Below, in pieces: positions 49,952 to 62,014 of a DNA stretch of 64,000 nt (position 1 is its first letter; each line of letters starts with the position of its first letter). The notes beneath the pieces are model-generated. The model searched no databases, was not told the origin of the DNA, and was given only the letters and a program-made list of their open reading frames with translations. The position numbers and the translations under genes were made by a program. This DNA comes from Scortum barcoo (lineage: Eukaryota > Chordata > Actinopteri > Centrarchiformes > Terapontidae), in contig CM041531.1 in assembly GCA_023238725.1 (NCBI GenBank), positions 21,683,643-21,747,642 of the forward strand, written 5' to 3'.

Positions 49952-52900
49952 TGATTGGTTGGAGGCAGCGTAAGCAGTGCAGTGCAACATAAAGCTGTGA
50001 GGTGTGTGTTTTTGTGTGCGTGTGGGGCACACAGCTGTCCTTGGAGGTCAAGTCTTCTCATGTTTCTGCTTCCTTGGAGCTGACACTGGTGTGAATATCT
50101 AGAAGATGATGTCACAGCCTCAACAGCGGGGCCAGACGTCCGTACAAAGCCAAGCTCAGTTTCCACAGAGACCTGTCAAACATCAAAACAAGCTGCAGTC
50201 CAACTGTGCATGTGTGTGGGTGTTTGTGGGGTACACTTTGGCACTGGGCCAGCCTGCCAGTAAACTCTGACGGCAGAGCCATGCAGGTCTGACTGAACTG
50301 ATATTAATAATTTGATTATATATTTATTTGATTTTTCCAAACTTTTACAAGAGAAAATGTTCAAAAAGTCATACCAGCTTTATGTTCTGTGATTTTGGCC
50401 TTATAAATATGTTAAATTGGCCCCAGCCCCTGAAAGATTCATTAATCTGTGAGCAAAATCTGAATTGTAAGTGCCTCTACTGCTGTGTGTTCACTGGAGT
50501 GCCCCTCTCCCCGTCTGTCCGTGTTGACACCTCAACACTCAAACCATCTTGGATCGGGGTGCTGTAATACCCCATTGGATTAGGACAGTGTGTTCCCATG
50601 CAGCTGGTGTTTCATGTAGCTTTAATAGTAGTGATTTATCTCAGGAGTTTGTTTGCTCCACGGGCAGCAACATCAAACTGTTAATTCCCAATTTAGCCTT
50701 TATTTTTACAAGTCCAAGTGGCCAAAATAACAGAGCCAGGGCTCTTTAAAGATCATTAAGAGCATCATTTGTACCAAATGTTTTTCATCAACTTATATTA
50801 GAAAATAATATGAATGCACTCAACCACTTGATCAACCAAACCAGAGGAAACACTCAGTATTGGCCAGTAGTCAGTCATTTCAAGTGGGAGCTGGCTTAAT
50901 GGGCTTAAAGTGTGTCAGGGCAAGTTTATGTCACCTCATAAAACCTTTTCTGAAGATTATCACAACACCAGTGGGCCCACACAATGAAACTACAATGACA
51001 TTCACTCTGGCTGACATGCACTTGGGTCAAGGGCATAAAGGTCTCTCTCTCTCTCTCTCTTTTACTAATGACAATATTATGGAGAAAGATTGAATAAGGA
51101 TAAGAGGAAGTTGTGAGTGAAAGGTTCATGAGCACACGGTGAAAGGTCACTATTTATTGGACGTCGATGGAGTTGGCAAATAAATGCCACTGTGAAACTG
51201 AGGAGCTGACAGTTATCCAACATGCTTCATACCTTTTGGTCTATCCCTATCTCTACCTCTGCACACACACACACACACACACACAGATATACACACACAT
51301 CCTGAAAAAAAACAACAGTCCTATAGACCAGAGCTTGTCCATTAACACTGTGCTTCTAATGACTGATTATAACAATTTACATTTGCTCCACGGTGACCTC
51401 CTTCTTTTTCTGATAGTGCACAATTATGTTTGCAAAAGACAGATAATGGTATCAACAAAGCCAGAGGTAGTGATCTCAGTGAGCATCATCTGAAGCCCCT
51501 CTATAAATCTGCCAGACTAAGCCACAACAGGACTTTGAGAAGTGCTATACATAGCAAAGCATGAGGCAACGGGCATGCAATGTTGAAATCGTGCCCCCAG
51601 CACACCCCATATGAATTCAGATTTGGAGTGAGGTTGTTAAAACACCGACGTGGTGGTTTGTTATCGGCAAAGGCTGCGTAACATGACGTGCACGACAAAA
51701 ACATGTGAAACAAAACTTCAAGGAAAAGTTACATTTGGATGTCTATCAAAGTAGTAGCATCTGAAGAGACTTTTATTTCCTTTGGTCCTACGTTGTCAAA
51801 ATGTTTACATCTGCGTAACAACAAAACTGCACATTTCTCTGTACCTTCATATTTGTGGTGCAGCATTAGGAAATCCCTATGCAGCCATCAGCAGTTGGGT
51901 AATATGCTTAAGGGGGATACGCTGTCACACGACAGAGTCTCCTGGCCTCTGTAGTGTTTTCACATCCCCGTTATGCTTTGATCTCTCTGTACACACCCTG
52001 TCCAGAATATCCAGACCATGCTGAGGCAACTGTGTTTTCGAGCCCCCTCGCAGGGGACTGGCAGCCTGTCACACACAAGGCTCTGCAACCCATACATGTC
52101 TAGTGTGTATGTGGAGAGGTGTGTTGTGTGGGAATCACTCATGCTGTCCAGTCTGCAAAAAATTGTTAAGGCTATCATAAGAATCTTTAAATGCTATACA
52201 TTTGTTTGAATTTTCCTCCCATTTTGAAACAAACTACTACAGTTAATGTTACGTTTAATCAGTATATCACATCCTTGGCAAGAAAAGTAGGAAAGTGTGG
52301 GAGACCATGATGGATGGATGGAACAAAAAAATTAAAATAGCTGATCAAATGGCACATAGGGCATGTGTAATTTGATTAGCATATGTGGTAACATGAGAGA
52401 AAATTCGGGTTGATATCTTTGAACTTGATTTAGGGAGAAGACACTCAGGAAACCATAAATCATAGCAGCACTCGTGCCAGTTACTATCACTTCAAAAAAG
52501 ACTTGGAGGGTTTGCAGTGTGTTTACCATGCAAGTTCAAGGTGAAAATAAAAAACTCTTGATAACTTTTAGTTCTCAACCTTAGGTGTTCATTAAATTTT
52601 TACATAATTATTGTTTGTTTGATGTTGAACAAAAATGTCAACAAACTCAAACATCTGTATGAATCCTATTTGACAAAAGTTCTTAAAAAAACCCCAATAA
52701 TCACTGATTTGTGTGTGTGTGAGAAAGAGTGTGTATGTGTGTATGTGCATGCTTGTGTAAAGGCTCTTTGGCAGTCAGTGGGATCTGCCTATATAAGGCT
52801 ATTCTATTCCTACTGCTTTTCCTCTGGGGATCCCGTGCAATTCTCACTGGACAATGCATGCCAGAAAGCTTGGTGGGCTTCACCATCTTATCTTATATTA

Positions 52901-53479
52901 TCTTCTAATTTACCTTTACCTAAAGAACAAATGGAACAAAAAAGATGCCAATTTGTGCTGCTTTTGTCAGGTCTGGGTACCCAGAGGTCATTATTAGGCC
53001 ACACTTTTATGTTTGGAAAGTAACCTTGTGTGACTGGATGACTGAAAGAATGCACTGCTAAAAGTGAAGATGTCATTCTCCTGATTGACAGGCTCATATG
53101 ATTCTTTACTACAGTCTTTACACAGGGTTAAAAACTTTGAGGAGAGGAGCAGCCAACTATTGACTGCACAAGTGGTCCCTCTCTTCCCTGAGCGCATGTA
53201 ATCCATTGGCAACAGACTGGAAAAAACCCTTTGCCCTGTTTCTTAAATCCTCTCCTATTCGGGGAACTACCAAACCTGGGATGACCTTGTGTTTGAAGTG
53301 GAACTACTGTTGATTTTTCTTCTTCAAAAGGATGTTTCTGGACAGACCTTTTGCCACATTAAATCTCTTGCTGCTGGCATATTTTTTTTTCCTTTTTTTA
53401 TTTTCCTTTTTTTTAATAAAATGGTCCAAAGGCAACTTTTGGAAACTGTGATGTGTTCTTGTGCCTATTTGCAGGCCAA
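49952..53479. other. Intergenic region upstream of alpk3
   Basis: No coding exon is recognised. Microsatellites are (CT)n at 51043-51060 and (CA)n at 51262-51286. GT-rich sequence lies near 52709-52757 and a T-rich stretch near 53380-53416. Confidence 0.5.
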
Positions 53480-53489
53480 CTATAAATAG
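53480..53489 (+). promoter_or_regulatory. CTATAAATAG element: MEF2 consensus overlapping a TATA box
   Basis: CTATAAATAG exactly fits the MEF2 consensus CTA(A/T)4TAG and contains TATAAA. A start of transcription near 53515 would place it correctly as a TATA box. It is followed by a good donor (ACG|GTGAGT, 53589/53590) and then an acceptor (TTTAG at 53794) ahead of the alpk3 start codon. A MEF2 site at the promoter suits a heart and skeletal muscle gene. Function is inferred. Confidence 0.55.
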
Positions 53490-53514
53490 TCCAGCAGCCT
53501 ACGCATGCTCATGT

Positions 53515-53895
53515 TTGATAGGAAATTGCAGTGCCTTCAGTCAGTGCTGTTGGGGTATCTGTAAAAGGAGGGAAAGAAACCTATGAACGGTGAGTTAGCT
53601 GTTTAAAATGTACTGATGCATGTTGTTTATGTAAGGAATGAATAGGAAATGAGGAGCTGTAGTTTTACAGTGCATGTCTTGCTGATGGTGCTGATAAACA
53701 GTTTTTCTTATATTTTAAGTTAAAGCAACATAACTCTCTGCTGATCTATCCGTGGTTAGTAGCAGTGTTCATCTTTTCACTTGTTCTCTTTTAGCTCTTA
53801 TTCATCTCCCTGGGAAGCCAAAAAATAAGTAAAGAGATCAACTTTTTTTTCTCCTGGACAACTTTTTTTTCTAAGTGTTTTTTTTCTGGTGGAAA
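53515..53895 (+). other. Inferred alpk3 5' UTR: non-coding exon, short intron and 5' part of exon 2
   Basis: A likely non-coding exon (about 53515-53589) ends at GTGAGT. A 205-bp intron ends at CTCTTTTAG (53794). The next exon runs from 53795 through the start ATG at 53896. The untranslated part contains two nearly identical CAACTTTTTTTTCT runs (near 53839 and 53860). Exon limits rest on splice-site appearance only. Confidence 0.45.
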
Positions 53896-56800
53896 ATGAG
53901 CTCACGGAGGACAGCAGCACGCGCCTCTTTTGGCAATGGAAGATCCAGCAGTGGGGAGGATAACGGTGGGAGTAGCAGGCCTGGTGGTTGCAGCTACCTC
54001 TCCAGTGTGAGGCCAGGAAACAGGTAAAGATTCAACACTAGCACACTGTGCTGCTACGTGTTTAAAATCACTGGAGGAACTCTAGTACTTAAAGATTTTC
54101 CCAACCTGGGATGAACATGTGTGGCATGTTTTTTCTTTGTTTGTTGCCATGGTCACCAGAGTTTAAATAAACTGCTGATTAAGAGCAGCATCTCAGTTAT
54201 GCAGCATGGGCCCCATTTCACATCAAGCAAAACACAGACAGCAACTTCTGCACGGAAAGATTTGTTCATGGAACAAGGGGTGCTGACTGTCCGATTCAGT
54301 CCTGTAATGATACCTCAGTTCATAGACTGATTCAAGACTTTAAAGAGTCTTTTAATAGTAATAAAAATTTCATCATTTGCATTTACCCTTCTAGTCTGTG
54401 GCACAGAGCAGCTTTTACTGAACATTCCCAACATACCATGGAAGATAGAGGAATTGTTTAATACTGCCCTAATGTCCAGTTTCTGTTTTATTATTCATGT
54501 TTCCATACCCTTTCCACCAAGTTATTTGATATAAGGATGAAATCAAGCACCACATGTTATTATTATTTATCAGTCTTTGTTGGCTCTGAATGAGATTATT
54601 GCTTCTGTGCATCACACATGCACACACACACACACACACACACACACAGATGTTTTTAGTTTGAAAATTCAATCAATTTAGCTAAATTACTAAATCATTT
54701 AAGTGTGACTGCCTTTAGTCTTAGTGTCTTTTTTTGTTAGCTTAATAATAAGTAACATGCAGTGAAGTGTGCAGCTGAACTGTGCACTGAGCCGACACTG
54801 TCAACACCAGACATGGAACTACTGCACGTAACATATACATGCACCACAATAATGCTTTTACAATATTCGTACAAGCCCTCATCAATTCATATTATTATGT
54901 GTGTGATGTTTCCCCCGCATTTCCATATGCTATAGTGGTTCAATATCCTTTAAGCAAGATGTGTTTCATTTTTATAATTAATGTCATTTGGACTGATTAG
55001 ACCTCTCTGAGGACACACCATGTAACTATTCATACTGGACTGGGGGAGTCAAAGATTCCGAGAAACACTAATCTCTGAGCTGCATTAGAGTCTATCGTCA
55101 GTGCTTTGATGTGAAGAACGTCATTTGGATTTCAGATTTTATGTCTTAGTCATATTAAAATGAGTCAGAAATTAAAGGCTGCATTTTTTTAAAATTAAGA
55201 TAACCTTATAAATCCCCCCCAGCCAATGCTCTTTCTCTTGCGTCTGAAAACTGTTCAAAACAATAATACAGTATGTGGTTGGAATAATGTCAAACAGAAA
55301 CAACTTGTCTGACTTGCTCCCTTTTGTTGCACAGGAGCACACTCTGCAGCATGATGGCACAGTTAGCTGAGGAAACGCAGCCGTCCTTCGAAACAACCCT
55401 CAAGTCGAAAGCTGTGTCCGAGTCATGCAATGTGAAGTTCTCTTGTGTGGTTACAGGTAAACACGGCTCACATTGCCATCACAGCTTACATTGTGTGGAA
55501 GCACTTGGCAAATCTTGACACCAGATGTTTGTGATGCAATGGAAATACATCACAGGAAAAGTTGCATACAGTAATACTTGATTGTACCCGATGAGAAATA
55601 GCATGACTACAACAATGAAAGAACAAGGAAGCAAGTACACAGAAAAAAATGAAAAAAGGCTCATACATCTTGAGCATCTGAAAAATAATCAGTCTTTGTT
55701 TTCTTTTTTCAGGACATCCCACTCCTCAGGTTATTTGGTATAAGGACGACATGCAGTTAGACAGATACTGTGGCCTACCTAAATATGAAGTATTCCGCAA
55801 TGGACAAAGCCATTCCCTGCACATTTACAAGTATGTATGTTTGGAAACACCAATATGACATCTGATTGCACTTATTCTACAGACACCAACATTGTATTCA
55901 CCTATACAAACTATATAAAGACATTTAAATTACTACACAGCAAAGGGAACTCTGATGGAGAGTGTATTATTATTATACTTTTATGGTGAAGTAGATTATT
56001 TTACAATTACTGACGGAGTGTCTCGACATTCTTGCTCACATCAACTAAACTTATTAATAAAGAGCTTATTCCCTGAACAGAGTTTACTCAACAATGTTTA
56101 CTTTTATTTTTATCAGTAATAATAATATAATAATAATTTGGCTTTTGGCAGTTGCACTGTGGAGGATGCAGCTATATACCAGGCATCAGCCAGCAACAGT
56201 AAAGGTATTGTGTCCTGCTCTGGGGTCCTTGAGGTGGGTGAAATGAACGAGTTCAAGATCCACCAGCGCTACTTTGCCAAGCTAAAGCAAAAGGCTGAAA
56301 ACAAACGCAGGGAAGTGGAAGGTAAAGAAAACCAGGAGCCGCTACGAACCATCAGTCCAGACCGCACACAGAGAAAACGCCGCTCGACCATGGAGGCCTT
56401 TCTCAGCACGCCAAGCTCCATGGATGATGAGGGCAGTGAGGAGAATCACCAGACTGTGTCTGTAGAGGCTGAGGCTAGGTTACAGGAGGCAACTGTGGAA
56501 GAGCTGGAAGAAAAGCCGGCTCCCGTCACCAACGGAGCAGTGTCTCCTGTAACTAATGGACAGGCCATCAGTGAAAATGGTAATAAGAGCGGGACATATA
56601 TATATGATGCTACGCAGAAGATTTTCACTGCACACCAACCCAAAACTCCCTTCATCAAAAAGAAGATCAAAATTAACAGCAGTGCTAAAGTTGCAAAATC
56701 AGATACAGCAGGAGAGCGGGCATCTGAGGAGAAAAAGGCAAAAGATGAGAGCTCAGCCTCTGTAGCGCCGACCTGCACAGAGTCAGCACAGTCTGAGGGG

Positions 56801-59800
56801 AACTCAGAGGAGGTTATGGAAGTAGAAAACACTGTTTGTTCGTCAGTGGCGGATTCATACTCCAAAAATGTGACAGAGCAACATCAGACATCAGAACCAG
56901 AGGAAGTACTGCTTGTTGAAAGGCCTTCCAAGGATGAAAATGTATGTGTTGAGGTAGCCACGCCTTTACAGAAAGATCAGCTCACTGCCACGCCACCACC
57001 TGCTGCTCTTATGTCTACAAATCACACTGCATCAGAAGCTGTAGATAAACAAGCTGCAAAGCATGAGAAGGAAGCTGGACACAAAGATAGGGGAGAAAAT
57101 CTGGAAATGCAGAACCAAAGTCCTCACATTACTTTAACACAACTACTGTCAAGTCCTGCAGCGGCACCTCAACAACCCCTCAGCAGAGCAAAGAAGGACA
57201 CTTCTAAACCACAGCATGTTACAGTCGAGGATGTGGTCCAGAAGTCACGTACTGCCCCTGCTGCATCTTTAGCACGTAGAGACAATGAGTCAGTGAACAT
57301 GCGGTGTGAAAGCAGGACTGCTTCACTTCAGCATCCGTGTGAACAGCCTGGAGGTCAGCTGTCTGAGAGGGAAACAAGCCCCTGCCAAAAAAATCTATCT
57401 GTGTCTCGGCCGGCGCTGCTGAGTGAGGTGAGCGAGCCTTTTCGCATGAGCTCATGAGTGCTTTGTGTTGCCAACACAGGCCTCATCAGTAACACAAGCA
57501 TCCTAGAGCTATTTATGGCTTTTACAAGTATGCCCCGCTGTGTGACAAGAATTAACATGACGCACAAGTTGACAGATGCAACAGGTACATTACTGTAGAG
57601 TATCTGATATTGACAAGTTCAATGGCCTGACAGAATTTTGGAATTACACTTTGAATTTGGCTCTCTGTAGTACATGGATGAAGCAGATATCCTCATGAAT
57701 AATAGTTTGACATTTTGGGGAATACACTTTCTTCTTTCGATACCACTCTCATGTTTGTCCATCAAAAATAAAGCTGTCGCCACCAGATAGTTAGCTTAGC
57801 TTAGCATAAAGACTGGAAACATGGGGAAACAGTTAGCCTTGGCTCTGTGAGATGTTAATTTTTGTTTTTACTCCTCCATTTTGTATGGATTAAATGACTG
57901 ACATATACATGTAATAAACCATCTGACAGAATCTTGTTTTTGTGTTATGCTAAGCTAACAGGTGCTAGCTGTAGCCTTAGTGCAGACATGTGTATTGTAG
58001 CAGACAAAAAAATGTTTTTTAATTTCATTTGGTCTTTAACTTCTACACATGTGGTATCAATTGTCTCATATAATTTTTCTGCAGTAAGCAAATAATATTA
58101 TTTTCCCCACCATGTGAAAATGGAAGTGAAATGGAGGATGTTGTGATGGTGACCTGACTAATTATCTTGTATAAGTAAGTGCATATAAGTAATATATATA
58201 CATTATATTCTGTAACAACATAAAGAAAATGAAGTAATGATTAGCTTGTTTTCACTTGTTTTGCTGTTTGGAATGGGAATCTTTACTGTCCACTGCTTAT
58301 GCAATCGTCCTGTCTCCAGCTGCATGGCTGAATACTGACGGCGCTGAGAGCTGAGACCAAACACTGCGCAGCTTAAGCACCTCTTCAGATGACTGGCATT
58401 CCTTTCTGGCCACATTTAAACATAAAATAGCCGTGTTACGTGCGAATAGGCCTTATGATGTCAGGATTAGATAGAAGCGAATTGACTGTATACTTATGAT
58501 TTTAATAGTTAAGTACAAGTCAATTTTGCAGTTGATTTGTGAGGGAACACAGAGGCAGAATATTGGCAAACAGAATGAACCTTAAGTTATATTATGGCGT
58601 ATCTCGTCCAGGATGGAATGACGTATGACACAGGAACCTCTTTGGCCAATTTTAAAAGGGATTCAGCTCAATTACAGACTGCATGGGGATTTGTCGCTGT
58701 ATGGAGATTTGTTGCTTAACAAACATGTATGCATACACTTATGAAAGCAAGCGGCAGCATGTTTACATTTCACCACAGGATATGCCAGACACAACACGCG
58801 GCCACACAGTTCTTCATTTGAATTTATGGCATTTCGATTCTGAGTGATAATTGAGTGGTATGTCAACATGGAGTTTAGACATGTTATCTCGTTCCAAATG
58901 TTGAAGAAATATTTTTAGATTTTTTTTTCTCTAACATGGGTGCAAACACTAATATGGCAGGAATTCGAGCTTTTGCACACACAGCCATGTGAATGTTGCT
59001 GATAGAACAGGTGAAGGACATACTGTTATTGTATTCATCACTAAGACTTCTTCTTTTCTCTATGTTCTTGCTTTATGCTTGAAGGTCTTTCCATTCTCTT
59101 CTCTGTTTGTTGCTGGTTACACCGTTGCTGTTTAAAATTACATGTGTTTATTCATGTCCAGCATAGCCAGGGATAAGGGTATGTAAGTATTTACAGCATG
59201 GAAACCTCTGCTTGTATTATGTCCCAAGGTTACACAGGCCCATACAAAGATGAACAGGAATGATGCACCTGTCAGCCACGAGCTTCCACCCAACCATTGT
59301 ATGATGGACACACAACCACCACAAAAGACTCCATCAGAAAAAAAGACAGATGACGTCCAGACCCCTTCTTTGCAACATGGTCTTCAAGCAGCCATTGACA
59401 AAATGACACAGGACACGTGGGATCATTCCAGGGGATCAAATGAAAGCCATACGGTCCTTTTTACAGACCTACAGAAGTCACCCCTGCAAAGCCCTGGTGA
59501 TGGTGAGAACACCCAAGGGTGTAAGATTTCGTCCAGCACCCAGCAAAGCCAAGTTGATACTGCTATAAAAACTGTCGAAGGAACAGAAATACTAGTTGAT
59601 GAGAAGGTAGAGGGTAATGAGGTAGGTAAGTTATTAGTGCAGCCTGACAGTGTGGTCCCAAATGAGAAGATAGTTGAGATGGAGACTGACAGTGCTGCTC
59701 TACATATGACTGAACATACGGAAGAAGAAAAAAAGAAAGATGAAGTCACTGATGTTATCATTGTCAATGCATCTAATAAAGAAACTCAGAAGACTGAGAG

Positions 59801-61946
59801 TTTATTAAATATGGGAGAGAGAAGTTCAGAAATACACAATCCGAAGTCAGCTGTACTTGAGCCTGTTATCCCACTCCTGACAAAACCTTCAGAAAACACA
59901 CAAACCCCCCCAGAGCTCCAACTGAAAGACTTCCAAGAAATTAAGAAACCTGTAACAAAAATCATATCTGTGGCTGAACTTTTGAGATCACAAATAAAGG
60001 CTCTCAGCTCCACATTAGCAAATTCAGTGACCTCGATATCAGTCCATTCTGACTTTGCACAAGACCCAACTTCTACAGGAATGAGTGAGGGGTTAAAAGA
60101 TGATGACAGCAAATGTAAACCACAAGTGAAGAAATCAGCATCTAGCAGTATTGATGAGACACCTCCCAGAAACATGAAAGAAACCCTTATGGAGATCTAT
60201 CAACTAAATGAAGCTGATCAGAAACAAATTCAGACTTCACCACCTGTTCAGGCTTTAGAAAAACCTCTTGTAATCCCACCGATTTCTGTCATAGACACTG
60301 GAACATCGGCTCTGGTTCCTCCAAAAGATTGCCCGGTTGTTTCAGTTTCTGGGATCAGAAATACCGAACACAGTTTTCCTCCCACAACTTCCACGGATGA
60401 ACTGACCAGTAGACTAACATCACTTTCAAACCTCTCTGGAACTGTCAGTCAGGAACCCGGGATTTCACCTACAGTGACACCTATAGAGGCCCGTCGTCCA
60501 GAGTCTAATATTACCATTTTGGAGTTTGCCAAAGATAAAGGCAAAGACACAGGACTTCAAAAGTTACCTGCAGAAAATATACTTGACAGCAAAACTGAAA
60601 GGGGGATCCCTGAAACCCTTTCAGATCGACAAACAATGGAAGAACCCAACATAAAAAACAATTCTTTGCAGAATGTACAAAAGTTTCCCACTAAAAGTGC
60701 ACTTGGCACAAATTTACAATATAATAATAATCTTCAACCTATTCAGCAGGATAGCTCTATGGTTGAGGAATTTTCAAGGGCCGACTCTTTAGCCAACCTA
60801 ACTCCCGAGGCTAGTCCATTGTTAAAGAGGAGAAATTGTGTTTCTCCCATTCCTTCTGCTACTCCACAAGAGTTGGCCTCGGGAGCCCGACGCAAGATCC
60901 TCATACCCAAAACCAAACCTGAGGAGGCCTTGGAGGCCACATCACTGGTTGATAACCAAACCCAGAAAAAGGAAGTTTCTATACAGAGCAGCAAGCTCTC
61001 CACAAGTCCTGTAACCCTCTCTACATCTCCAAGCCTGTCACGAAGGTCACCTCTCCTGCAGCCCCCTAGTGAACCAACCTCTCCTGCAGAAAGGCATTCT
61101 CCACTATTAAGCAGGAGGAGGATGGCCCCTGAGACTCAGACACCAAGTCAGCAGCCCACTGATGAGATCCACACAGCTAAAACTGAGGAGAAACCTACAG
61201 AGAAGAACAAGCATGACCCATTCAAAGGTAAGAAAAAGCCTTCACGTCAGAACAATATTTTTAATTATTGCTTGAAGACTTGTTACTTTGTTACTTTAAT
61301 AGAATTTGTTACTATGTGAAAATGTTTCGTACCTCGGCACCTGCAGTAGTGGTATCAAAACAGACACTGTGGCAGACAGCAATGCATGCTGGTAGCGTCA
61401 CCTGCGAGACATGATTCACTAGTTCCTAAACAAAACCAAAGAAAAACAAAAATGTCTGTGTAGTGAAAAAATACACACAAGTCTTTATGTTTTTGCTATT
61501 TTTAAAGCCAGTGGTGTGTATTTGTATAGGGTTTTTATCTGTATTTGAGAATTTAAAAAAAAGGAAGTAGAGAACAATATATCAACATACAGTATTTTTC
61601 ACACTGTTGATAAATTACAGGTGGACTGAAGGGATATAATCAAGATGCCCAATTTTGTATATGTTTAACTGTCTAGTGTGTTCCTGTTGCAGCAATGTAA
61701 ATGAGGCGTTAGTTTTGGTCACAAACCCACCTTTGTAATGGTGTTTAGCTGTTCATGGGTGCATTTAATTTATACTGGATTGAGATTAATTTAACATACT
61801 GTATGTACAAAGAGATGTTTTTCACTGGCCACAAGGTGAACAGGCTGGTCAACTAAACCAGTCAGATTTTTTATACATACTCATTCATTTTCTTTCAATA
61901 CACAATTGCTCACAGGTTATCAGTATCATATGATAAGTTGTTGGCT

Positions 61947-62014
<68 letters not shown>

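Noticed and set aside
57428..57457. Read-through end of the first large alpk3 exon to a nearby TGA
   Set aside because: A good donor (GAG|GTGAGC) at 57427/57428 joins in phase 0 to the acceptor at 59237, and the downstream exons clearly continue the same protein.
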